Assembly (NCBI GenBank): GCA_964632135.1
Contig: CAZWEI010000011.1
Span: 1-25,250 of the forward strand
From: JBFMAP01 sp964632135
GTDB lineage: Archaea > Micrarchaeota > Micrarchaeia > Burarchaeales > JBFMAP01
Direction: 5' to 3'
Length of the DNA stretch: 25,250 bases
The stretch's first letter is position 1. The number at the start of each line of letters is the position of its first letter. Under the pieces are notes generated by a model that was not told where the DNA came from, did no database searches, and saw only the letters and a program-made list of their open reading frames with translations. Position numbers and translations under genes: made by a program. This document shows, in pieces, positions 13,346 to 20,841 of this stretch.

Positions 13346-13368
13346 TATTTGCGCATATTCTCCCGCTG

Positions 13369-14277
13369 ATGTTTATGAAACATACGAAACCGAGGTTAGG
13401 GACTACGCGCCTGAAGGAGGGGTTCGCGCGCATGCAGAAGGGCGGCGTGATAATGGACGTGGTGAACCCTGAGCAGGCGAAAATTGCGGAGAGGGCAGGC
13501 GCGGTCGCGGTGATGGCGCTTCACGCTGTCCCTGCGGATATCCGCGCGCACGGGGGCGTCGCGCGCATGGCAGACCCCGCAATAATCGAGAAAATTTGCA
13601 AGACGGTTACTATTCCTGTTATGGCGAAATGCAGGATAGGGCATTTCGCAGAGGCTCAAGTTCTACAGGCACTCGGCGTGGACATGGTCGACGAGAGCGA
13701 GGTGCTCACGCCTGCGGACGAGGAGAGCCACATAGAAAAAAAGAAATTCACGATTCCGTTCGTGTGCGGGGCGCGCGACCTCGGCGAGGCGCTGCGAAGA
13801 ATTAACGAGGGCGCTGCGATGATACGCACAAAGGGCGAGCCAGGCACTGGAAACGTCGTCGAAGCGGTTCGCCACATGAAAAAGATGAACGCGCAGATAG
13901 GGGAACTCGTGCAGGGCAAGCGAAGCGTCGGCTTCCTCGCTGATAAGGCAAAAGAATACCGCGTGCCCCTCGAACTCGTGAAGAAAACCGCGGAAATGGA
14001 CAGGCTTCCAGTGGTAAATTTTGCAGCAGGAGGAATTGCCACGCCTGCTGACGCCGCGCTGATGATGCAGTTGGGCGCGGACGGAGTTTTCGTTGGCTCT
14101 GGGATTTTCAAATCCTCAAAACCTGAGAAGTTTGCGCGCGCCATTGTGGAGGCCACGAAGCACTTCAACGACCCGAAAGTTCTCCTCTCTGTCTCGAAAA
14201 ATTTGGGCGAGCCGATGAAAGGAACGGACATAAAGACGCTCCCTGAAAGCCAGAAGATGCAGGTGAGAGGAGTCTAG
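13369..14277 (+). CDS. pdxS: Pyridoxal 5'-phosphate synthase, synthase subunit PdxS
   Basis: Condenses ribose 5-phosphate, glyceraldehyde 3-phosphate and ammonia to PLP in the DXP-independent vitamin B6 pathway; ammonia comes from PdxT. A single TIM barrel of 302 residues, normal length. Visible family features: GGVIMDVVNPEQAKIAERAG with D30, VMAKCRIGHFAEAQ with the Schiff-base lysine K87, IRTKGEPGTGNV with the second active-site lysine K154, and the phosphate loops FAAGGIATPADA and GADGVFVGSGIF. The frame is open to 13288, but the pdxS TATA box lies there; ATG 13369 or ATG 13375 is the real start (leaderless). The partner pdxT lies 2.1 kb downstream, with a surface-protein gene between. The identification is firm. 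Confidence 0.97.
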   Translation: MFMKHTKPRLGTTRLKEGFARMQKGGVIMDVVNPEQAKIAERAGAVAVMALHAVPADIRAHGGVARMADPAIIEKICKTVTIPVMAKCRIGHFAEAQVLQALGVDMVDESEVLTPADEESHIEKKKFTIPFVCGARDLGEALRRINEGAAMIRTKGEPGTGNVVEAVRHMKKMNAQIGELVQGKRSVGFLADKAKEYRVPLELVKKTAEMDRLPVVNFAAGGIATPADAALMMQLGADGVFVGSGIFKSSKPEKFARAIVEATKHFNDPKVLLSVSKNLGEPMKGTDIKTLPESQKMQVRGV

Positions 14278-14299
14278 TCCGTTTACCCATTTCGAAACG

Positions 14300-14308
14300 T
14301 TTAAATAC
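14300..14308 (+). promoter_or_regulatory. TATA box of the surface-protein gene
   Basis: TTTAAATAC, about 68 bp before the ATG at 14372. The predicted leader of about 40 nt would contain the hairpin CGCGAG (14328-14333) / CTCGCG (14347-14352) with a T-rich loop. Confidence 0.5.
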
Positions 14309-14371
14309 TCCAAAAGCGATAATATAGCGCGAGGCTATTTTTTCGTCTCGCGAAATGTAGTCTCTGATCCT

Positions 14372-16318
14372 ATGCATCTTAATCAAAAAATAAAGACTGT
14401 ACTGGGAGTTTTCCTCCTATTGGCAATCATAGCAACCCAAAGCGTTAGCGCATGCCCCGTATACAACTTCACGGTCTCGCCGCAGGCGGACCGCTTCAGC
14501 GCGTCCAACGAAAACTTCACGCTCACGAACAGGACATACGAGATTCTGAACACAGGAACAGAGAAACTCACGGGCTTCTCCTGCGCTGCAGACTACGGCT
14601 GGATAACGGTATACAACTGCCCGTTTAAATTATACTCCGGAAGCAAGGAAACGATAACCGCGAGGTTCAGCACCTCAGACCTCGCGCCAGGAGAGCACAA
14701 CGCAACAATAACAATCTCGGCAGCGAACGTCACCAGAAAAATCAACATCTCAATCAACGTAACGCAATACGTTCCCCCGTTCACACCAGTTTACAATTTC
14801 ACCGTCTCGCCTGAAACAGACTCATTCAACGCATCCAATGAAACAGGCACGCTTACGAACAGAACTTACATACTCACGAACACCGGGAACACGGAACTCG
14901 AGAACTTCACGTGCACCCCTGATGCTTCCTGGGCGACAGTTTTCGACTGCCCGCCCTTGCTCGGGACAGGGGGAAATGCAACCGTAATAGTTCAAGTCGA
15001 CACATCCTCGCTCGAGAGCGCGGCATACAACGTTTCGCTGAATTTCTCAACCGAGAACGCGAGCGCGAGCGCATACATTTCTGTTGCAGTTTACGCACCA
15101 GCAACAATTATTTACGACTTCGAGCTCTCGCCGGCGAACGATTCCTTCACAGCGCCCAACTACAACGAGAGCGTCACGAACAGGATATACGCGATGAACA
15201 ACACAGGAAACCAGAACCTCACGAACATAACCTGCTCATCGAACGAGTCCTGGGCGGTAATCCTCAACTGCCCGGAAACCCTCGCCGTTGGAAACGCGAG
15301 CGAGATAATCGTTTCGTTCAACACGAGCGCGCTGACAAGTGGAACTTACTGGGTGGAGATTTCATTCTCAGCCGCGGGCGCGCAAACGAAATACGTTTAC
15401 GTTAATGTCACAGTGATTATTGTTCCGTTCATCTACAACGTGTCCGCCTCCTCAATCACGACCTCGAGCGCGCTCATCACCTGGAACACTGACATAAACA
15501 GCACCTCAACAGTTTTCTACGGGACGTCGCCATCAGTTTACGCGGGCAACGCAACCGGCGCGGATAACGTCACGTGGCACGCGCTCCCGCTCTCGGGTTT
15601 GGCAGAGGGCACGACTTATTATTACATCGTTCAAAGCTGCTACATAGATAACTGCGCGAACTCCAGCGAGAGTTCGTTCATCACATCCACGACACCGCCG
15701 CCAGTTGTTATCACTGGTGGAGGCGGAGGAGGCGGAGGAGGGGGCGGCGGGGGCTACAGCTCGCCTCCGGCATCCTCGCCAGCGCCTCCAAAAGAGGAGC
15801 CTGCAGCACCTCAACCCGAGACACCAGACGTTGTCGTTCTCGACGTTCCCCCATCAGCGTATCTGGGCGCGGAAATTGTAGTAAAGTTGATGCTGGACAA
15901 TGGGACGGCGCTCCCGAATGAAACGGTACTCGCGGTAACGCCTTCAGGCAACCGAATAACAATCATAACAAACGAGAGCGGAGAGGGCTCGTACACTGCG
16001 GACGAGCTCGGTACATACGATTACATCGTACCCAACCACATCCTAAGGGACTTTGTCTCAACAGAAATCTCGCTTCCGCCTGCACCGCCAACCCCTGCTC
16101 CCATTCCACGGCCATCCACGAACAACACTTTAACCTTTGAAAACGAAACGGCTCGCGCGCCTTCACCAGCAACAGCCCTGCTCTTCGCAGCCAACGCCCC
16201 GCTTTGCGCGGCGCTCATTCTAATTCTGCTCCTGCTGCTGTTCGCTTATATGAAAATGCGCAAGCCCATAGAGCCGCCAATCGCTCCCGCGCCAGCGAAG
16301 AAGGGCAGGAAGAGATAG
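14372..16318 (+). CDS. Large secreted/anchored surface glycoprotein with three CX11C repeats
   Basis: A 648-residue cell-surface protein. A signal peptide (1-27) ends in ATQSVSA. Three tandem ~105-residue repeats start near 30, 139 and 245. Each opens with YNF/YDF-x-x-SP and carries a Cys pair spaced exactly 11 residues apart around a Trp (C-A-A-D-Y-G-W; C-T-P-D-A-S-W; C-S-S-N-E-S-W), probably a disulfide. A fibronectin III-like domain follows (about 351-445, with LAEGTTYYYIVQS). Then come 13 consecutive Gly plus a Pro-rich linker, a second Ig-like domain (about 485-570), a Pro/Thr stretch, one membrane helix (about 608-632) and a basic tail. Dozens of Asn-X-Ser/Thr sites suggest heavy N-glycosylation. 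It is probably an S-layer-associated or adhesive protein. It sits between pdxS and pdxT. Confidence 0.85.
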   Translation: MHLNQKIKTVLGVFLLLAIIATQSVSACPVYNFTVSPQADRFSASNENFTLTNRTYEILNTGTEKLTGFSCAADYGWITVYNCPFKLYSGSKETITARFSTSDLAPGEHNATITISAANVTRKINISINVTQYVPPFTPVYNFTVSPETDSFNASNETGTLTNRTYILTNTGNTELENFTCTPDASWATVFDCPPLLGTGGNATVIVQVDTSSLESAAYNVSLNFSTENASASAYISVAVYAPATIIYDFELSPANDSFTAPNYNESVTNRIYAMNNTGNQNLTNITCSSNESWAVILNCPETLAVGNASEIIVSFNTSALTSGTYWVEISFSAAGAQTKYVYVNVTVIIVPFIYNVSASSITTSSALITWNTDINSTSTVFYGTSPSVYAGNATGADNVTWHALPLSGLAEGTTYYYIVQSCYIDNCANSSESSFITSTTPPPVVITGGGGGGGGGGGGGYSSPPASSPAPPKEEPAAPQPETPDVVVLDVPPSAYLGAEIVVKLMLDNGTALPNETVLAVTPSGNRITIITNESGEGSYTADELGTYDYIVPNHILRDFVSTEISLPPAPPTPAPIPRPSTNNTLTFENETARAPSPATALLFAANAPLCAALILILLLLLFAYMKMRKPIEPPIAPAPAKKGRKR

Positions 16319-16355
16319 GTTTTATTCCTTTTTCTCCAATAACTTATCGATTTTC

Positions 16356-16928
16356 ATGCGAGTAGGAGTAATAGGCGTTCAGGGTGCGGTAAGCGAGCAC
16401 ATTCATATGCTGGCGAAGCTCAATGCGAATCCATTATGGGTGCGCGGGCCAGAGGAGTTGGAGATGGTGAGCGCGCTCATTATTCCAGGCGGTGAGTCAA
16501 CGACAATCAGCAGGCTCCTCCTCGAGAGCAGGCTTTTTGCGCGCGTGAAGGAATTGGGCGAGGGAGGGCTTCCAATTTTCGGCACGTGCGCGGGCTTAAT
16601 TTTGCTCGCGAAAAAGGGAGACGCGCAGGTGAAGAAAACGAAACAAAAACTCCTTGGGCTCATGGACATGAAAATAACGCGCAACGCGTTCGGACGCCAG
16701 CGCGAGTCGTTCGAGGTTCATCTTAACATTGGGGATATAGCGGATTTCCCGTGCGTGTTTATACGCGCGCCGGGGATTGAGGAGATTTACGGAAAATGCG
16801 AGGCGCTCGCGCGCCACGGGAAATTCATCGTCGCCGCGCGCCAAAACAACTTCCTCACGACCTCCTTTCACCCGGAACTCACTGAGGATGCGCGCCTTCA
16901 CGAGTATTTTTTAAATGAGGTTTGTTAA
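16356..16928 (+). CDS. pdxT: Pyridoxal 5'-phosphate synthase, glutaminase subunit PdxT
   Basis: Class I glutamine amidotransferase that hydrolyses glutamine and passes ammonia to PdxS. A 190-residue protein of normal length. Motifs: MRVGVIGVQGAVSEH at the N-terminus; PGGEST (44-49) forming the oxyanion and binding loop; nucleophile C78 in FGTCAGLILLA; R-x-S-F-E block (QRESFEVHL); and catalytic H172 and E174 in SFHPEL. All three catalytic residues are present. A TATA-like GGTTTTATTCC at about 16317-16327 precedes the start, which has no strong ribosome binding site. The glutaredoxin-like gene follows after 19 bp and is probably co-transcribed. Confidence 0.97.
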   Translation: MRVGVIGVQGAVSEHIHMLAKLNANPLWVRGPEELEMVSALIIPGGESTTISRLLLESRLFARVKELGEGGLPIFGTCAGLILLAKKGDAQVKKTKQKLLGLMDMKITRNAFGRQRESFEVHLNIGDIADFPCVFIRAPGIEEIYGKCEALARHGKFIVAARQNNFLTTSFHPELTEDARLHEYFLNEVC

Positions 16929-16947
16929 GAGCTACTAGGTGATGTTC

Positions 16948-17193
16948 ATGCCCAGCGCGAAAAACGTGAAAGTTTATTCCACCCAAACGTGTCCCTACTG
17001 CCACATGGCGAAGAGGTTTCTCGACGAGAATAAAATTTCCTACAATGATGTTGATGTTGGGCGCGACCACGCGGCAGCGCAGGAGATGGTGCAGAAGAGC
17101 GGGCAAATGGGCGTTCCTGTTCTCGATATTGATGGAAAGATAATTGTTGGATTCGATAGGGAGAAACTCAAGGCAGCGCTCGGTCTAAAATAA
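16948..17193 (+). CDS. Glutaredoxin-like thiol oxidoreductase
   Basis: An 81-residue single thioredoxin-fold domain of glutaredoxin/NrdH size. Active site C15-P-Y-C18 follows the first strand (VKVYSTQTCPYC). The cis-proline block is MGVPVLDIDGKIIVGF, and the C-terminal FDREKLKAALGL is the last helix. It would reduce disulfides, for example in ribonucleotide reductase or peroxide defence; the electron donor cannot be told. Start: in-frame GTG 16939 and ATG 16942 lie upstream, but AGGTG (16937-16941) is 6 nt before ATG 16948, which is preferred. It lies 19 bp after pdxT and is tail-to-tail with thrS. Confidence 0.9.
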   Translation: MPSAKNVKVYSTQTCPYCHMAKRFLDENKISYNDVDVGRDHAAAQEMVQKSGQMGVPVLDIDGKIIVGFDREKLKAALGLK

Positions 17194-17203
17194 AATTAGA
17201 ATA

Positions 17204-19126
17204 TTAGAATAACGGCCTTCTGCTTAGGTGGTCAGGAAGCGTCAAGGGCTCGAAAGGCTTCTCCCCGTTCTCCTTTTCAACAATTTGCGCGAGTTCATTT
17301 GCGTCCATCTCCTTGCTCTCCCCGCTCGTGCGCACCCTCACGCTCAATTTCTTGCTTTCCAACTCCCTGTCGCCGATGACCGCGATGAACGGAACCCATT
17401 CCTTTTCGCCGTCGCGCACCTTCTTCTGCAGCGTTTCCCCCCTATCATCAATGTCCGCGCGCACGCGCCTCGCGCGCAATTCTTTCAGAAGGCTTTCCGC
17501 GAACTCCGTATGCTTATCCGAAATTGGCACTATTCTAATTTGCGTGGGGCTTAGCCAGATTGGAAGGAGCGCGCGCTTCCCGTGCTTCATGTTCATCGCC
17601 TCGCGCTCGAGCAGCGCATACACCACGCGCTCGATGCTCCCGCTTATGGACGCGTGCAGAATCACGGGCCTTCTCTTCTTCCCCTTCTCGTCAACGTAAT
17701 TCAAATCATACGTGTCCGCGTTCTCAACGTCAATTTGCACGGTCGCGAGCGCGCTCGCCTTGTCCAGCGCGTCGACGAAGTTGAATTCAAATTTGGTTAT
17801 GAAATACGCGTACCTCACGTCGAAAATCTCGAGCATGACCGGCCTGTCGATGGCGCGCACCATCTCCAGATACCACTCCTTATTTTTCTTGAAAAATTCC
17901 TTCTCAATTCGGAATCCTGTCTCGAACTCGAGCCCGAGCAGTTCCATCCACTCCTTGCACTTCAGAAACTGATTCTTGAACTCACTTTTTGCCTGCTCCA
18001 CGTCCGCGCACAAAGTGTGCATATCCGGCATCGTGAGCGCGCGCACCCTCTTCAGCCCCGCGAGCTCGCCGCTCTGCTCCCTCCTGAAGGAATAGCGAGT
18101 AAGTTCGAACATCTTCAGGGGCAAATCCTTGTACGAAATCACCATGTCGTGCGTGATGAGGAACTGCCCGAAGCACGCCGCGAACCTGAGGAAGAAGTTC
18201 TTGTTCTCGGATTTCACGATGTACTGGCGCGCGGGGAAGCGGTTGAGGTATTTCTTCAGCGAGGGGTGCTCATAATCATACATGATTGGGGTTTCGACCT
18301 CCATCGCGCCGTAGTCAGTGCAGTATTTCGTGATAGTGCGCTCGAGAAGTTTCTTAATCAATCTCCCATTCGGGTACCACCTGAAATTTCCCGAATCGCT
18401 TCCTGGCTCGAAGTCAGCGATGTCGTGCTCCTTCATGAGTTTTATGTGCGGCGGCTCCACTGCGTACGCGCGCACCTTCCTAATCTCATAATCCGCGAAC
18501 TTCTTCAAATTCACGTACTGCTTGTAGTTGAACTCGTCCGCAGGGAACATTTCTCCTTTGGGCGTGAGTATGTAATACCTGCTCTTCACCTGCTCCTCCA
18601 ATTTAAGGGACTCGGAGACTGGCGCGAGCGCCTCGCCCTTTTTCTCTTCCTCCTCCATCTGCTCCTCTATCTCAATTTTGTGAACCTTCCCCTCGTTGAT
18701 TTCCTCTGCCTTTATCTCGCGCGAGAGTTCGCTGAGAGGATGCCCCTTGCACTTGATATCAAAGGATTTGTACCAGCCAAATGGCGCGCGCTCGACCTCG
18801 AAATTCTTCTTAAGGATTTTCTCGCACCTCTTCAGGACATCGAGCGCCACATCCGGTTTGGAAGGAGTTGAAGTAAGATGAACCCAGGGATAAAGCACAA
18901 TGCGGTTGCACTTCACGGTCTCCGCGACGTTCGCGACCTCGCGCGCGGTTAGTTCTGCAATCACGCTCGCGTTCTCCTCGTCAACCTTCTCCACGGCGCT
19001 GAAAACGACCAGGCATTCCTCGACGCGCTTCTTCCCTTTGCCCTCGGCTACCTCTTCCGCGCTCTTGAGCGCCTTCTGGAGCGGCTCGAATTCCACGAAG
19101 TCCGCGTGAATTGTCAAAATTCTCAC
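17204..19126 (-). CDS. thrS: Threonyl-tRNA synthetase, archaeal type
   Basis: Class II synthetase that charges tRNA(Thr). A 640-residue protein. Residues 1-140 (MRILTIHADFVEFEPLQKAL...) are the archaeal DTD-like editing domain, which removes mischarged serine and differs from the bacterial TGS/SAD domains. The catalytic core follows, with motif 2 and neighbours (TRYSFRREQSGELAGLKRVR, then MPDMHTLC) and motif 3 (HASISGSIERVVYALLERE). The three zinc ligands are visible: Cys in RFAACFGQF, His in PDMHT, His in VILHAS. The C-terminal ~100 residues (LSPTQIRIVPISDKHTEFAE) are the anticodon-binding domain. Start is GTG with GAGGT 6 nt upstream. A TATA box lies at 19169-19178. It is probably monocistronic. 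Confidence 0.97.
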   Translation of the reverse strand: MRILTIHADFVEFEPLQKALKSAEEVAEGKGKKRVEECLVVFSAVEKVDEENASVIAELTAREVANVAETVKCNRIVLYPWVHLTSTPSKPDVALDVLKRCEKILKKNFEVERAPFGWYKSFDIKCKGHPLSELSREIKAEEINEGKVHKIEIEEQMEEEEKKGEALAPVSESLKLEEQVKSRYYILTPKGEMFPADEFNYKQYVNLKKFADYEIRKVRAYAVEPPHIKLMKEHDIADFEPGSDSGNFRWYPNGRLIKKLLERTITKYCTDYGAMEVETPIMYDYEHPSLKKYLNRFPARQYIVKSENKNFFLRFAACFGQFLITHDMVISYKDLPLKMFELTRYSFRREQSGELAGLKRVRALTMPDMHTLCADVEQAKSEFKNQFLKCKEWMELLGLEFETGFRIEKEFFKKNKEWYLEMVRAIDRPVMLEIFDVRYAYFITKFEFNFVDALDKASALATVQIDVENADTYDLNYVDEKGKKRRPVILHASISGSIERVVYALLEREAMNMKHGKRALLPIWLSPTQIRIVPISDKHTEFAESLLKELRARRVRADIDDRGETLQKKVRDGEKEWVPFIAVIGDRELESKKLSVRVRTSGESKEMDANELAQIVEKENGEKPFEPLTLPDHLSRRPLF

Positions 19127-19168
19127 GGTATTACCTCTCGGGACATTGGGTTAATTTCAATCTTCAGG

Positions 19169-19178
19169 TTTATAAAAT
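19169..19178 (-). promoter_or_regulatory. TATA box of thrS
   Basis: On the minus strand CATTTTATAAACC, about 47 bp before the GTG start at 19126, giving a short leader that contains the GAGGT ribosome binding site. Confidence 0.6.
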
Positions 19179-19196
19179 GCTCGCTGGCGCGCGCCC

Positions 19197-20720
19197 CTAC
19201 CTGTCGGCAGCGTGCTTCTCAAAGGAGCGCATAAGATTTTCCGTAGACAGTTCGGTATACCATGGAAGACCCACTCTTAGCACGCCCCGTCGGTATGGTA
19301 CCGACAGCGTTTCTCCCTTTTTCATGTGGTCAAGATGCACAAAGCCGACTATAATGCCATCATCCTTCAATCTCGCGCGAAGAATCAGAGGATTGGGTTC
19401 TGTTGGAACAACCCTCAAAACAGAGTCACAAAAATTCACACCCTCACCATTCTCAACAAGAGAAATTTTCTTCCGCTTCGACATCTCGCGCAACGCCGTT
19501 CGCAGTTTGTCAGCTTGGTCTTTTGATCTCCTCAGGTTTGCTGCGACGTTCTGGCTCATTTGTTCCTCGCTGAGCGCGAGCGCGTCTTTAGGATTCGCCA
19601 TCCGCGCGTCCCCGTCGTATTTGCAGCCGAAAAAAACTGACATTGCGGCACTCATTGCCGTGAGTTCCGGGAGAGACACGACAATCTTGTTCTTCTTAAG
19701 CGCTTGCTTGATTCTCTCTGCGATCTCGCCGGGTGGGAACTGATAGTACCTGAGATATGCGGAGAAACCCGAATCGAGAAGATTTGGAAGCAGCTTTTCT
19801 ACAGTTGATTCTTTTGTGAGTATTATGGATGTAACCTGAACAGCGCCGAGCGCCTTTGAGCTGGTGATATAAAAGAAATCGCAGTAATCTAATGGCATGC
19901 GGTGGGATTCAAAATCCATCTTTCCAAACGACTGTACTGCATCGACCGCGTAATAAATCTTCTCGCCATTGAGTCGCTTTAGATTTTCCTTGCGAATAAT
20001 CTCGCCAACTTCCCTGACTGGAAGTATCCTGCCCTCCCGGGTCGCATACGGAAACAAAACAAAGCGCACATTTCTATCCGCGATCTCGCGTTCCAAATCC
20101 TTCAGGATTTCCTCATCTTTTCGCGGGACGTTATCACCTTTGTAGGTACTGACGTAAATAACGTCAACATCTTTTCCCCCGCCAATTACAATCTCGGGTT
20201 TTGAAAAAAGCCTGAAGTTCGGCAAGGTCAGATATTGCTCCGGATAACTATTTGGGTCTTCTCCTCCAAACACGACTGAGGAGTAATACCAACCCGTTGA
20301 TGTCGTGATGACTTTACTTCCGTTTCCTATGCCCAACATGTTGTAGATAAGGGCAAGCGCCGAAGTCCCGCTTTCCTCAAAAATAACGTATCCGTCTTTT
20401 TGTGCCAAAACGTGTTTTACTAGCTTTCTTAATATCTCAGTTTCATGCAAGTAAAGCGCGTCCAATTCATTCATTTTGTCTTTATTCCAAGCCTCGCGTA
20501 TCTCCAAACATTTTTCAGTCGCGCGTCCCAAAAATATTGACCACGGTTTGTTCGGAGGCGTGCATGCTTCAAAGTCATCCACTACTCTCTTCTCGTTCAA
20601 AAAATTAATCGGCCTGGTCTGAGACGTACCACTGCAACGCCAAGTCCTAGGAAATACTTTAGGAAATTTCCCATGCTTCTCCTTTATACCCGCCCATAGC
20701 TGCTGCTCGCTCATAAACAT
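19197..20720 (-). CDS. Class V (fold-type I) PLP-dependent enzyme, substrate unknown
   Basis: A 507-residue protein related to cysteine desulfurases, phosphoserine aminotransferases and isopenicillin N epimerase. The PLP lysine is K289 in ITSSKALGAVQ; D260 in AVDAVQSFGKMDF contacts the pyridine nitrogen. GTSALALIYNML binds the phosphate, and the strand-loop FVLFPYATREGRILPVREVG matches the family's core. The protein is longer than typical members (about 380-420), with about 90 extra N-terminal residues (FPRTWRCSGTSQTRPINFLN). There is no typical cysteine desulfurase Cys loop, so sulfur transfer is unlikely. The frame extends to 20900, but the TATA box at 20738-20747 places the start at ATG 20720 (or 20714, leaderless). 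Base composition differs from the core genes. Reaction unassigned. Confidence 0.82.
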   Translation of the reverse strand: MFMSEQQLWAGIKEKHGKFPKVFPRTWRCSGTSQTRPINFLNEKRVVDDFEACTPPNKPWSIFLGRATEKCLEIREAWNKDKMNELDALYLHETEILRKLVKHVLAQKDGYVIFEESGTSALALIYNMLGIGNGSKVITTSTGWYYSSVVFGGEDPNSYPEQYLTLPNFRLFSKPEIVIGGGKDVDVIYVSTYKGDNVPRKDEEILKDLEREIADRNVRFVLFPYATREGRILPVREVGEIIRKENLKRLNGEKIYYAVDAVQSFGKMDFESHRMPLDYCDFFYITSSKALGAVQVTSIILTKESTVEKLLPNLLDSGFSAYLRYYQFPPGEIAERIKQALKKNKIVVSLPELTAMSAAMSVFFGCKYDGDARMANPKDALALSEEQMSQNVAANLRRSKDQADKLRTALREMSKRKKISLVENGEGVNFCDSVLRVVPTEPNPLILRARLKDDGIIVGFVHLDHMKKGETLSVPYRRGVLRVGLPWYTELSTENLMRSFEKHAADR

Positions 20721-20737
20721 ATTGTTATGCAGTTTCC

Positions 20738-20747
20738 TATATAAATA
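20738..20747 (-). promoter_or_regulatory. TATA box of the PLP enzyme gene
   Basis: On the minus strand GTATTTATATAGG, centred about 23 bp before the ATG at 20720, implying a leaderless start at 20720 or 20714 rather than the longest open frame. Confidence 0.55.
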
Positions 20748-20799
20748 CCCGTCGGTTCGTCCGGTGCCGAACACGTCAAACTCCGGCGATTCGAATACT

Positions 20800-20809
20800 C
20801 TTAAATAAC
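20800..20809 (+). promoter_or_regulatory. TATA box of rtcB
   Basis: CTTAAATAAC, about 38 bp before the ATG at 20842; GGGTGA at 20833-20838 would be the ribosome binding site in the short leader. Confidence 0.5.
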
Positions 20810-20841
20810 TTCTCGTCTTACCTATTCCCGCGGGTGAAAAT

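Larger units (their letters stand above)
12998..13368. other. 371-bp intergenic region: two regulatory palindromes and a possible leader RNA
   Basis: The region holds the promoter of the minus-strand gene at 12997 (palindrome at 13012-13027, TATA-like runs at about 13040-13062), a plus-strand TATA-like TTTAATAAATG at 13179-13189, the nested inverted repeats at 13207-13281, and the pdxS TATA box at 13336-13345. Open frames here overlap pdxS and have no ribosome binding site, so none is called. Confidence 0.5.

Noticed and set aside
13158..13472. Open frame of 104 codons on the plus strand upstream of and overlapping pdxS
   Set aside because: It has no ribosome binding site, contains the pdxS TATA box and the inverted repeats, and runs into pdxS in another frame.
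17582..18871. 429-codon plus-strand open frame opposite thrS
   Set aside because: It is fully antisense to a well-supported threonyl-tRNA synthetase gene. Long antisense frames are expected from the GCG/CGC-rich codon use.
19197..20720. Cysteine desulfurase annotation for the PLP enzyme
   Set aside because: The core matches class V, but no catalytic Cys loop is seen in the C-terminal third and the length differs; a general PLP-enzyme label is safer.
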